From an uncultured Blautia sp. (GTDB lineage Bacteria > Bacillota > Clostridia > Lachnospirales > Lachnospiraceae), in the NCBI RefSeq assembly GCF_934371575.1, contig NZ_CAKRNY010000005.1:50944-114943 (forward strand): a stretch of 64,000 nucleotides of DNA, given 5' to 3'. Every line of letters begins with the position of its first letter. Position 1 is the first letter of the stretch. The translations under genes were made by a program, and so were the position numbers. Below, one piece after another: positions 14,327-22,552 of this stretch. Under the pieces are notes generated by a model. It was not told where the DNA came from and ran no database searches. It saw only the letters and a program-made list of their open reading frames with translations.

Positions 14327-15448
14327 GTGGCAGTAGATAAAAAAGGCAAGCAATTACCGCCTGGCATTCGTCAGAGAGCAAATGGACGCTATGAGGGACG
14401 TGTTAAGGTTGAATACAGGAGCTATTCTGTATACGCGGACACCATTACAGAAACCAAAAAGAAAATGCGTGAGCTGAAATATAAGCTGGATCATGGTCTT
14501 TTTGTTGAGAAAGAGAAAATCACTCTGGACGAATGGAATAAGACCTGGATGGAGCAATACAAGAAAAATCGTGTGAAGAACAGTACATATAACAGCTACC
14601 AGAAATATTATAAAGGAGCGATCAGTAAGCGCCTGGGAAAGAAAAATATCGTAGACATTCGTGGAGAGCATATCCAGAGTTTGTACAATGATCTGGTTAA
14701 GGAAGAATGGGCACTTTCCAGTATTAAGGTAGTAGCTGCAGTTTTAAATGGATGTTTCCAACAGGCACTGAAAAATGGGCTGATAGAACGCAATCCGGTT
14801 AAGCTGGCGGAATTGCCAAGGGAGAAAGAAAGGAAGAAGAGACAGGCCATGACAAGAGAGCAGCAGGCGTTATTCATGGAATATGCCAAGGAGAGCTATT
14901 TATACAATTTCTTTGCGGTTATGCTCCGGACTGGCATGAGATCCGGAGAAATGAAAGGCTTGAAGTATACGGATATTGATAAAAAGAAGAATGTCATTCA
15001 TGTACAACGCACATTGAAGTATATTGAAGGACAGGGATATCTGGAGGACACTCCGAAGACGAGAACATCTACAAGGGACATTCCGTTGACAGAGGATATA
15101 CTGACACTTCTGGAGAATCAGAAAGGGTACTGGGGCTTTAAGGTGGAGCGCTTGGACAGATACTTGTTTTGCAATGAAGAGGGAAAGCCACTGAGCCGGG
15201 AGCGCGTTCAGGCAGAGATTGACCGAACGATTAAACGGATCCAGGCAGCAGGACATGATTTTCCCCGGATAACCTCACATGTATTTCGGCATACATTTGC
15301 TACCAGAGCCATAGAAGCCGGAATGCAGCCGCAGGTTTTAAAAACAATCCTGGGACACAGCTCCCTGGCAATGACCATGGATTTGTACGGTCATGTGTTG
15401 CCAGATATCAAGGCGGAAGAAATGCAAAAAATAATAAGCATGTTTTGA
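14327..15448 (+). CDS. tyrosine-family integrase
   Basis: The site-specific recombinase of the element, about 373 aa. It has an N-terminal arm-binding domain (PPGIRQRANGRYEGRVKVEY), a SAM-like core-binding domain (ITLDEWNKTWMEQYKKNRVK), and a catalytic domain with Arg in RTGMRSGEMKG, HVFRHTFATRA, LGHSSLAMTMDLYGHV. The catalytic R-H-R-H-Y set appears complete. I prefer GTG 14327, which has AGGGGTG upstream; the frame is open from GTG 14258. It points at the right repeat and lies 166 bases from it, as expected for a functional integrase beside its attachment site. Confidence 0.95.
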   Translation: MAVDKKGKQLPPGIRQRANGRYEGRVKVEYRSYSVYADTITETKKKMRELKYKLDHGLFVEKEKITLDEWNKTWMEQYKKNRVKNSTYNSYQKYYKGAISKRLGKKNIVDIRGEHIQSLYNDLVKEEWALSSIKVVAAVLNGCFQQALKNGLIERNPVKLAELPREKERKKRQAMTREQQALFMEYAKESYLYNFFAVMLRTGMRSGEMKGLKYTDIDKKKNVIHVQRTLKYIEGQGYLEDTPKTRTSTRDIPLTEDILTLLENQKGYWGFKVERLDRYLFCNEEGKPLSRERVQAEIDRTIKRIQAAGHDFPRITSHVFRHTFATRAIEAGMQPQVLKTILGHSSLAMTMDLYGHVLPDIKAEEMQKIISMF

Positions 15449-15478
15449 AAGAGGGCAGCTGAAAAGGCTGCTCTTTTG
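15448..15478 (+). terminator. integrase terminator
   Basis: AAAGAGGGCAGC pairs with GCTGCTCTTT (bulged G) around a short loop and ends in TTTTG. It lies directly after the integrase stop. Confidence 0.8.
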
Positions 15479-15489
15479 TTGCTTTAGCG

Positions 15490-15513
15490 TACCCACTTTC
15501 GTACCCACAATGG
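15490..15513. repeat. TACCCAC repeats near the right end
   Basis: Two copies of CGTACCCAC (one continuing AATGG) lie between the integrase terminator and the right attachment repeat. They match the TACCCACAAT copies at the left end (5541-5561), including the trailing ACCCACAATGG. They are probable integrase arm sites. Confidence 0.5.
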
Positions 15514-15533
15514 CATAACACTGGGTAAATGAA

Positions 15534-15573
15534 GATAAAAAGAAAGTCCCAGAAAAATAGGTTTTCTGGGACT
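15534..15573 (-). terminator. minus-strand terminator facing the integrase
   Basis: A perfect 12-bp stem (AGTCCCAGAAAA and its complement) with a 5-nt loop is followed on the minus strand by TTTCTTTTT. It would stop the transcript that starts at the promoter at 15806-15834 and passes the orphan aptamer, protecting the integrase region. Confidence 0.85.
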
Positions 15574-15799
15574 GTATGAACTATGATAAAAACTGATAAA
15601 TATATTAAATAGGAAGTTTTGTTTTACGAGTGGAAGGTCACGAACACTCGATTCATTTTCGCGCTGCAATGAGTCAAGCGGCCATGCTTGTATGGACATT
15701 TGACGAATGCCGCGGAGGCATATACCGAAAGGTATATGACCTACGCCGGGAATCGGCGGAAAAGCCGCTTAAGACCTTATTTTTTCGGGCTTTTCAACG
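15535..15799 (-). ncRNA. orphan promoter-leader-preQ1 aptamer transcript
   Basis: Reading leftward from the promoter at 15806-15834, the leader holds several hairpins: GAAAAGCC/GGCTTTTC, then GGTATATG/CATATACC with a 4-nt loop (15719-15738), then GTCAA/TTGAC with CCAT/ATGG inside (15673-15704). The exact 36-bp aptamer copy (15615-15650) follows, and a terminator after 40 more bases. No gene lies in between. It would give a ~265-nt RNA. The copy lacks the AAAGGAG that completes the queT switch, so it is either a relic or a free RNA. Confidence 0.5.
15615..15650. repeat. right copy of the 36-bp attachment-like repeat
   Basis: Identical to 5388-5423. Together the two copies bound the element. 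After integration one copy stays with queT and the other lies next to the integrase. Confidence 0.8.
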
Positions 15800-15870
15800 G
15801 GCATGAGTATAGCATATTTGGGAGAGAAATGCAAGGGGAAAAGTGGGCGTACCCACAATTTGTACCCTGA
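15651..15870. other. possible left-end remnant of a second element
   Basis: Beyond the right repeat, the promoter repeat (15787-15826) and TACCCACAATTTGTACCC reappear in the same order and orientation as at the left end of the element. Arm-like repeats belong to elements rather than to chromosomes. This stretch is therefore best explained as the left end of another copy or relative that once sat in tandem and was lost. The alternative is that it is the original queT upstream region. Confidence 0.45.
15806..15834 (-). promoter_or_regulatory. second copy of the queT-type promoter
   Basis: TTGCAT (15829-15834) and TATACT (15806-15811) are spaced 17 bp on the minus strand, as at 5496-5524. It points toward the orphan aptamer. 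Confidence 0.65.
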
Positions 15871-15888
15871 TTTGCAGGAGCAACCGGT

Positions 15889-18513
15889 CTATTTGCTAAC
15901 CTTGGCTTTGGAAGAGAGTCCCTTACTCTTAAGCAGTTTCTTGTAAGCAGAAAGTTTGCTCTTTGGAACTCTTACTTTCAATTTTTTATAATTGTTGCGT
16001 CCGGCTTTTGTAAAAGCACTTTTACCTACTTTACCGGAAGATAATTTCTTGGTCTGTATGGTAACGGAAGTCAGTGCCTTACAGTCATAGAAAGCTTTTG
16101 ACCCAATGGAAGTAACTTTGGAACCGATCTTTACGGTGCGAAGGACCTTGCAGCCCTGGAACGCACCTGTACCGATAGTAGTAATATTTCCTGAAATGGT
16201 TACCTGTTTCAGTTTACTGCAGTTCTTAAACGCACCAGAAGCAATTGCTGTGACCTTGTAGGTTTTTCCATTGGCTTTGACTGTGGACGGTATTTTGGCA
16301 GTGGTGACCTTGCGGGAGCGAGGCTTCTTTAATGTAACAGTGGAACCGGATTTATTGACAGTATAAACATTATAGGCATCACTGAAGGTTTTTACTGCTG
16401 CCTGCTGATTATTATCGCCATTGGTATTATTGTTATTTCCGGTGCCAGTACCATTGCTGTTGCCACTGCCACTGCCATTGTTATTACTATTACTGTTGTT
16501 GACGGACACTATCTGGAAGGTTAGAGTAATGGTTCCGTAATATCCGTTTTTACCAGTGATATTCATGGTGGCAGTTCCGGCCTTTATGTTGTTGTCATAA
16601 GACACAGAATAGTGAGTGGTTCCGTCAAGCTTCTGGTTTCCGAGAGTGACCGTCAGAGCCGGAGTAATCGGGGAACCGGTGTAATCATAAGACTTTTGTA
16701 ATCCGGTTACAGTTGCTTCTGTAATATCGCATGCATAACGGAGATTGTTTTTCTTGGCATATGTAATTGCATAGGAATTGTAAGGAGCATGGATGGTGGC
16801 GTAGGTCAGATATTCCTCTTCTCCAGTCCAGTAATTGTAGTCATAGTAAGCTGCGAAACCATCTCCAAGGCAGGTAACACTGGAAGGCAGCGTCACAAGT
16901 GCAAGATTCTCGCAGTAAGCAAAGGCTTCTTTTCCAATCTTTTGTACGCCTTTTTCAATCTCAACCTCTTCAAGTGAAGGAAGATATGTAAACGCATTAT
17001 CAGAGACACTGGTGATACCGGTTTTAATTACGATCTTCTTTATTCTGTTCTGAATGGACTTCCATGCAGTTCCATTTGTAAAAGTATAGCCGTATTGGGT
17101 TGAAGATACCGGCTGACGGTAATTTTCCTCATCTGAGATGGAAATGGCACCCTGACCGGAAATTGTAAGAACACCATTTTTGAAATCCCAGGAAGCATTT
17201 TCCCCGGCAACACGGTAAGATTTCTTTGCTGCAGTGCCGTTGGAAGAGTCAATAGTATAAAAGTTTACTGTATTTTTATTGGAAGCATAGTAAACAACTT
17301 TGGAATCCTTTACTACAGGCTGGCAATCAGAGATTGGGGCAACTGTCGTAAATTCTTTGCTGATGGTGTTGCCTTTTCCATCTACAAAAAGATAATGAAG
17401 TGTGCTGGAAGAAAGGTTGTCATCATCTGCATATTTCTGATGTTCCTGATCTATATATTCTTCCCAGGAAATCATGAAACGATTGTCGCTGATCTTGGTG
17501 ATCTTTACGCCCATGAAGCTTTTTCCATTGTCTGTAAAGTTTGTGAGCTGCCGAATTACGGTAGCGTTCTGGGAAAAATCGGACATAGGTGTAACAGTAA
17601 GGTAAATATTATGTGGGGTATCCTCTGTTACCTGATCATATTTGGACTGGTCAATGGAGGTTCCGATACACAATACCTGATCAGAAGAAACCGCCATACC
17701 GTCTACACTTGCGTAACAGTTAAGTGCCCATACGGAAGTACGGGAACCACCGTAAGGGAAGAGTTCAATGGTGGTTCTGTCAAGGGTATCTCTGTCGTAT
17801 CTGGAAAGCTTGGTACAGCGGGAGCCTTCGCTTTGCTCCAGTACATACATGTAGTTATCCTTGGACTTAATGTACTGGGCAAAAGAATGCCACAGGTCAC
17901 AGGAAACGATTTTTCCTGTCATGGACGACTGCTCAACTTCAATCATAAGGAATCCCTGATGTCCCTGTCCCACAGATGCGTCCACATAGCCTTCATGACC
18001 GGTAACAACATAGAGCTTTCCATTGCTTTCACTCATTTCTACACAGCCATAGTCAAATGGATAACGGACTTCCCCTCCAAAAAGGTCAGGATTGCTTGTA
18101 ATAGAAGCAGCACCATTTCGGTTCCAGTTTTTGTCATAGCGGATGACACGGATCACTTCTGCTGAATCATCTTCTGCAGTGTTCTTCTGTCCCTCTACCA
18201 GATAATAGCCGTCAGAGCCGGCATAAAAGCCACCCCATAATGGCAGCTCCAGAGCTACCTCTTTTCGGCTTCTGATCTGAAGGTTGTTGTCATAGTATTC
18301 GATTCCCACAGCGGTTTTCTTATAGAAAACCCGCATATATCCATCAGAAATGGGAACCAGATCTGAAGTTCGTCTCAAGCTGACGTTCAGATTGTCCTGT
18401 GCAGCTGGTGTCAGGGAATCCGCTGCCATAGAAGGCTGACAGAATACCATCAGACACAGAAACAGAGAACAAAACAGAATCAGCAAACAGGTAAATTTCT
18501 TTGCCTTTTTCAT
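15889..18513 (-). CDS. secreted BspA-type leucine-rich repeat protein
   Basis: An 874-aa surface or secreted protein with a clear signal peptide (basic start, hydrophobic core, probable cut after CQPSMAA). Residues ~45-440 look like a beta-propeller-type repeat domain. One BspA/LRR_5 block follows (near 490-560), then an Ig-like domain (~600-680), an Asn/Gly/Ser linker (~683-710), and a second LRR_5 block (~760-835, with AFKNCSKLKQVTI and AFQGCKVLRTVKI). The end is very basic. No LPXTG or S-layer domain is present. AAGGAGG precedes the ATG. Such proteins usually bind host or diet-derived ligands. It is divergent from the GH43 gene. Confidence 0.85.
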   Translation of the reverse strand: MKKAKKFTCLLILFCSLFLCLMVFCQPSMAADSLTPAAQDNLNVSLRRTSDLVPISDGYMRVFYKKTAVGIEYYDNNLQIRSRKEVALELPLWGGFYAGSDGYYLVEGQKNTAEDDSAEVIRVIRYDKNWNRNGAASITSNPDLFGGEVRYPFDYGCVEMSESNGKLYVVTGHEGYVDASVGQGHQGFLMIEVEQSSMTGKIVSCDLWHSFAQYIKSKDNYMYVLEQSEGSRCTKLSRYDRDTLDRTTIELFPYGGSRTSVWALNCYASVDGMAVSSDQVLCIGTSIDQSKYDQVTEDTPHNIYLTVTPMSDFSQNATVIRQLTNFTDNGKSFMGVKITKISDNRFMISWEEYIDQEHQKYADDDNLSSSTLHYLFVDGKGNTISKEFTTVAPISDCQPVVKDSKVVYYASNKNTVNFYTIDSSNGTAAKKSYRVAGENASWDFKNGVLTISGQGAISISDEENYRQPVSSTQYGYTFTNGTAWKSIQNRIKKIVIKTGITSVSDNAFTYLPSLEEVEIEKGVQKIGKEAFAYCENLALVTLPSSVTCLGDGFAAYYDYNYWTGEEEYLTYATIHAPYNSYAITYAKKNNLRYACDITEATVTGLQKSYDYTGSPITPALTVTLGNQKLDGTTHYSVSYDNNIKAGTATMNITGKNGYYGTITLTFQIVSVNNSNSNNNGSGSGNSNGTGTGNNNNTNGDNNQQAAVKTFSDAYNVYTVNKSGSTVTLKKPRSRKVTTAKIPSTVKANGKTYKVTAIASGAFKNCSKLKQVTISGNITTIGTGAFQGCKVLRTVKIGSKVTSIGSKAFYDCKALTSVTIQTKKLSSGKVGKSAFTKAGRNNYKKLKVRVPKSKLSAYKKLLKSKGLSSKAKVSK

Positions 18514-18615
18514 AATTACCTCCTTATTATGTTGTTGAAATTTATAGCTATAGTGTTATTATAGTAAACATCTGAAAGATTTACAATACGACATGAAAAA
18601 AACAGGAGGAAAGTA

Positions 18616-20169
18616 ATGAAATATCAGAATCCGATTATTTCCGGATATAATCCGGATCCTTCTATTTGCAGAGTGGGAGATGACTTTTATCTTGTAAATT
18701 CTACTTTTGAATTTTACCCGGGAGTGCCAATTTATCACAGTAAAAACCTGGTAAACTGGGAATTGATCAATTATTGTCTGAAAGATAAGGAACAGCTTTA
18801 TCTGGATAGAGTTCGCCCTTCTGGTGGAATTTATGCGCCAATGCTTTGTCATCATAATGGACAGTTTTTTATGACTACTACGAATGTGTCTCATAATGGA
18901 CATTTGATCGTACATACCGATGATATTTATGGGAAGTGGTCGAAACCGGTATGGATTGATCAGGGCGGAATCGATCCTACTTTGCTGTTTGACGGTGAGG
19001 AGGTTTATTTTGCATCTACTTCCAGGGACGAAGGTGGCAGAGACGGAATTTTTATGTGTAAAATTAATCCATACACTGGAGAAAAACTGTCTGAGAGTGT
19101 ATGCATCAGCCATGGCTGTGGTGGAATCTGCCCGGAGGGTCCACACATTTATAAGCTGAATGGAAAATATTATCTGCTGCTTGCAGAAGGTGGTACAGAA
19201 TATGGTCATATGGTGACCATGCAAAGAGCAGATTCACCCTTTGGTCCCTATGAGGCATGCCCGCACAATCCGATTCTAAGCCACAAGGACAATCCGGATG
19301 GTTCTATTGCCTGCACGGGACATGCAGATCTGGAAGTGGATCAGAATGGAAACTGGTGGCTGGTCTGTCTGGGAATTCGGCCGTCCTGTACTCCACAGCG
19401 TGGTCTGAAACTTCACCATCTTGGAAGAGAGACTTTTTTAAGTCCTGTAGTCTGGGATGGAGAGGAATGGCCGGTTGTTGGGAAGAATGGAAGGATTGCA
19501 TTGGAGATGGAAGGACCGCTTCCGGGAGAACCGGTGCAGCCAGTATGCCGGGATTTTGCAGATGATTTTTCAGAAGAGAAATTTAGCCTGCATTATAATT
19601 GGATTCGAAATCCGCATATGGAAAATTATATACGGGATACTGCAGGCAGACAGCTGATCCTTAAGGGAACAGATGTAACCTTAAATGATACAGATACACC
19701 TACCTGGATCGGGGTTCGGCAAAAGGAATTTAGAATCAGGGCAGATGTTACAGTGAGTCTGGTTGGAACCGGGGAAGATTTTCCGAAAACACGTGTTGGC
19801 CTTGGTGCTTTTTATAATCAGTTTTATCACTATGAAATCTATCTGACTGAAGAAAATGGCAAATACAAGGTTTGTCTTGCAAAACATATTCATGACATGT
19901 TTGCAAAAACTGCAGAAGCAGTAATTGCATCTGGGCAAAATATTCATCTTCGTATTACCAGCGATCCGCTGAACTATGATTTCTGGTACAGCGAAGACGG
20001 GGAACATTATGAAAAGCTGGGAAATGGCTCAACTGCCGGACTGGCTACAGAAGGAACTATGTATATGAGCTTTACCGGAACTTATATCGGAATGTTTGCG
20101 GAAAATGGAGATGGACATTTCAGAAATTTTGCAGTGAAGATAAAAGAGTATGAGAACATTATAAATTAA
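18616..20169 (+). CDS. glycoside hydrolase family 43 (beta-xylosidase/arabinofuranosidase)
   Basis: A 517-aa enzyme with a five-bladed GH43 catalytic domain (~1-300) and a C-terminal concanavalin-like domain of the DUF1349/GH43_C2 type. The inverting catalytic set is visible: Asp14 in YNPDPSIC (base), Asp120 in GGIDPTLLFD (pKa modulator) and Glu174 in CPEGPHIY (acid). There is no signal peptide, so it acts in the cytoplasm on imported xylo- or arabino-oligosaccharides. GGAGGAAAG precedes the ATG. No transporter or regulator is adjacent, so the exact sugar is uncertain. Confidence 0.9.
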   Translation: MKYQNPIISGYNPDPSICRVGDDFYLVNSTFEFYPGVPIYHSKNLVNWELINYCLKDKEQLYLDRVRPSGGIYAPMLCHHNGQFFMTTTNVSHNGHLIVHTDDIYGKWSKPVWIDQGGIDPTLLFDGEEVYFASTSRDEGGRDGIFMCKINPYTGEKLSESVCISHGCGGICPEGPHIYKLNGKYYLLLAEGGTEYGHMVTMQRADSPFGPYEACPHNPILSHKDNPDGSIACTGHADLEVDQNGNWWLVCLGIRPSCTPQRGLKLHHLGRETFLSPVVWDGEEWPVVGKNGRIALEMEGPLPGEPVQPVCRDFADDFSEEKFSLHYNWIRNPHMENYIRDTAGRQLILKGTDVTLNDTDTPTWIGVRQKEFRIRADVTVSLVGTGEDFPKTRVGLGAFYNQFYHYEIYLTEENGKYKVCLAKHIHDMFAKTAEAVIASGQNIHLRITSDPLNYDFWYSEDGEHYEKLGNGSTAGLATEGTMYMSFTGTYIGMFAENGDGHFRNFAVKIKEYENIIN

Positions 20170-20178
20170 TTTTAACCG

Positions 20179-20250
20179 AAAACACCTCATAAAGAAAAAG
20201 GAGTTGCCTGTTCTGTCAGAGAGTTCCTGATTTCCTGTGAGGTGTTTTTG
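20179..20250. terminator. bidirectional terminator between GH43 and uvrB
   Basis: AAAACACCTCA (20179-20189) pairs with TGAGGTGTTTT (20238-20248), with T runs on both strands. It lies between convergent genes. The ~48-base loop is unusually long. Confidence 0.7.
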
Positions 20251-20263
20251 TAAAACTGAGATG

Positions 20264-22252
20264 CTATTTCTCTGCATCTGTCAGATTCTTCTTTAACTCG
20301 ATCATCTTATCACGCAGCTCTGCTGCCTGCTCGAAATTCAGATCCGCAGCGGCCTGGCGCATCTGTTTCTCCAACTGGGAAATCAGATTCTTCAGTTCCT
20401 TCCGGCTCATGGATTCCGGATCCTTCTTAAGCTTCACTTCAGTTTCTGCAACTGCCCTGGAAACTGCAATCAGGTCACGGACTGCTTTCTTAATGGTAGT
20501 AGGAGTAATGCCATGCTCTTCATTATAAGCTTCCTGGATTTCACGGCGTCGGTTTGTTTCATCAATGGCATTTCGCATAGAATCCGTCATTACATCTGCA
20601 TACATGATAACATGACCTTCACTGTTGCGGGCAGCACGGCCGATGGTCTGGATCAGGGAGGTTTCAGAACGAAGAAAGCCTTCTTTATCCGCATCAAGAA
20701 TGGCAACCAGGGTGATCTCCGGGATATCAAGGCCCTCTCGTAGAAGGTTGATGCCCACAAGCACATCAAATACATCGAGACGCATGTCACGGATGATCTC
20801 TGCGCGCTCCAGGGTGTCGATATCTGAATGAAGATAACGGACACGGATTCCCACATCCTTCATATACTGGGTAAGATCCTCTGCCATTCGCTTGGTAAGG
20901 GTAGTGATCAGTACTTTATTTTTCCGGGCTGTTTCTTTATTTACTTCGGAAATCAGGTCATCAATCTGTCCCTCTACAGGGCGTACTTCAACCTTGGGAT
21001 CCAGAAGACCGGTGGGACGGATAATCTGCTCTGCACGGAGAAGTTCATGGTCATATTCGTAATCACCAGGGGTGGCAGATACAAATAAGACCTGATCAAG
21101 TTTATTCTCAAACTCCTGAAAACTGAGTGGACGGTTATCCTTGGCTGATGGCAGACGAAAGCCATAATCTACCAATGTCTGCTTACGGTTCTGGTCTCCG
21201 GCGTACATGGCGCCGACCTGTGGCACTGTCTTATGGGACTCATCAATAATAAGAAGAAAGTCATCTCCGAAGTAATCCAGAAGAGTATAAGGCGGCTGTC
21301 CCGGCTCCAGTCCGGAAAGATGACGGGAATAATTCTCAATACCAGAGCAGAAGCCGGTCTCCTTCATCATCTCAATATCAAAGTTGGTGCGCTCAGAGAT
21401 TCGCTGCGCTTCAAGAAGCTTATCTTCACTTTTGAAATAATCTACCCGTTCCTTTAGTTCCTCTTCAATGGCAATGGCTGCTTTCTGAATCTGCTCCGCT
21501 GGCACTACATAATGAGATGCCGGGAAAATACCGATGTGGGCCAGCTGGCACTTAATCTCCCCTGTGAGAACATCAATCTCGGAAATACGGTCAATCTCGT
21601 CCCCGAAAAATTCCACCCGGACAGCTGTATCTGAACTGTTTGCCGGGAAAATCTCCAGAGTATCACCGCGGACACGGAAAGTGCTTCGATGAAAGTCCAT
21701 TTCATTTCTGGTATACTGAATATCAATCAGCTCCCGGATAACTTCATCTCTATCCTTGGTCATACCCGGGCGAAGAGAAATCATCATATCCTGGAATTCC
21801 TGAGGAGAACCCAGACCATAAATACAGGAAACAGAAGAGATGATAATTACGTCCTTTCGCTCAGACATAGCTGCAGTAGCAGAAAGGCGGAGCTTGTCAA
21901 TCTCATCGTTAATTGCAGAGTCCTTGGCGATGTAAGTGTCAGAGGACGGCACGTATGCTTCCGGCTGGTAATAGTCATAGTAGGAGACAAAGTATTCCAC
22001 TGCGTTCTCAGGGAAGAATTCCTTAAACTCACCGTACAGCTGTGCTGCCAGTGTTTTATTGTGCGCAAGTACCAAAGTTGGCTTGTTAAGCTGGGCGATG
22101 ACATTCGCCATGGTGAATGTCTTACCGGAACCTGTGACACCAAGCAAAGTCTCGAACTGGTTGCCTTCTTTAAAGCCCCTGACCAGTTCTGCAATAGCCT
22201 GAGGCTGATCGCCGGTTGGTTTGTATTCGGAATGTAATTCAAAATGATCCAT
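20264..22252 (-). CDS. uvrB: excinuclease ABC subunit UvrB
   Basis: The damage-verification helicase of nucleotide excision repair, working with UvrA and UvrC. The 662-aa protein has Walker A GVTGSGKT (38-45), the beta-hairpin [12 protein letters not shown] that probes the DNA, helicase motifs ([18 protein letters not shown]) and a C-terminal UVR domain ([20 protein letters not shown]). I start at ATG 22252 (MDHFELHS), which has GGAGGAG five bases upstream; the ATG at 22267 overlaps that site. uvrA and uvrC are not in the window. Confidence 0.97.
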   Translation of the reverse strand: MDHFELHSEYKPTGDQPQAIAELVRGFKEGNQFETLLGVTGSGKTFTMANVIAQLNKPTLVLAHNKTLAAQLYGEFKEFFPENAVEYFVSYYDYYQPEAYVPSSDTYIAKDSAINDEIDKLRLSATAAMSERKDVIIISSVSCIYGLGSPQEFQDMMISLRPGMTKDRDEVIRELIDIQYTRNEMDFHRSTFRVRGDTLEIFPANSSDTAVRVEFFGDEIDRISEIDVLTGEIKCQLAHIGIFPASHYVVPAEQIQKAAIAIEEELKERVDYFKSEDKLLEAQRISERTNFDIEMMKETGFCSGIENYSRHLSGLEPGQPPYTLLDYFGDDFLLIIDESHKTVPQVGAMYAGDQNRKQTLVDYGFRLPSAKDNRPLSFQEFENKLDQVLFVSATPGDYEYDHELLRAEQIIRPTGLLDPKVEVRPVEGQIDDLISEVNKETARKNKVLITTLTKRMAEDLTQYMKDVGIRVRYLHSDIDTLERAEIIRDMRLDVFDVLVGINLLREGLDIPEITLVAILDADKEGFLRSETSLIQTIGRAARNSEGHVIMYADVMTDSMRNAIDETNRRREIQEAYNEEHGITPTTIKKAVRDLIAVSRAVAETEVKLKKDPESMSRKELKNLISQLEKQMRQAAADLNFEQAAELRDKMIELKKNLTDAEK

Positions 22253-22405
22253 AATATTCTCCTCCATTTCATTAAGTATATCATCCCCATCTCAAAAAGT
22301 ACAGAGAAAACCGAATGCTTGTTCTGGAAAATGAGTGCCTTTGTAATATTCTTTATTTTTAAGGTAAAAACTATCAAAAAAGATGAAAAAAATTTGTAAA
22401 AAATA

Positions 22406-22434
22406 TTGACAAAAGGAATACTGAGGTGTATCTT
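22406..22434 (+). promoter_or_regulatory. sigma-A promoter of the hrcA-dnaJ operon
   Basis: TTGACA (22406-22411) and TATCTT (22429-22434) are spaced 17 bp. The predicted start near 22441 lies just before the CIRCE repeat, the standard layout for class I heat-shock operons. Confidence 0.85.
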
Positions 22435-22447
22435 AAGAGCATAGATG

Positions 22448-22474
22448 TTAGCACTCCTAAATAATGAGTGCTAA
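22448..22474 (+). promoter_or_regulatory. CIRCE operator (HrcA binding site)
   Basis: A perfect TTAGCACTC-N9-GAGTGCTAA inverted repeat lies directly downstream of the promoter. HrcA, encoded by the next gene, binds here and represses the operon until heat shock. Confidence 0.98.
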
Positions 22475-22552
22475 CAAAAGGAATTCTAAGAAGCCAGACG
22501 GGAATAAGCATCAGGTTTGACCGTCTGTTTTTCTGAAAGGGGCAGATATTTC

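Larger units (their letters stand above)
5388..15650. mobile_element. ~10.3 kb integrative element inserted at the queT preQ1 riboswitch
   Basis: Everything between two identical 36-bp direct repeats (5388-5423 and 15615-15650) looks foreign. It holds a phage-type repressor, an excisionase-like protein, small overlapping phage-style genes, a sigma factor, a Rha regulator, ribbon-helix-helix proteins, and a tyrosine integrase next to the right repeat. Arm-like TACCCAC repeats lie near both ends. No relaxase, capsid, terminase or lysis genes are present, so it cannot move between cells alone. It may be a satellite, a phage-plasmid remnant or a degraded conjugative element. Several genes are frameshifted or interrupted, which suggests decay. 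The exact crossover point is inferred; a second repeat block (5477-5516 and 15787-15826) is the alternative. Confidence 0.75.

Noticed and set aside
5388..15834. A tRNA gene as the integration site
   Set aside because: No tRNA-like cloverleaf was found at either end; the repeated block is the preQ1 aptamer.
15688..15870. A 60-codon frame across the right-end hairpins of the element
   Set aside because: It lies over the structured leader and promoter repeat and has no ribosome site; chance frame.
17395..18165. A 256-codon frame opposite the LRR protein gene
   Set aside because: Overlaps fully with a well-supported gene and has no start signal.
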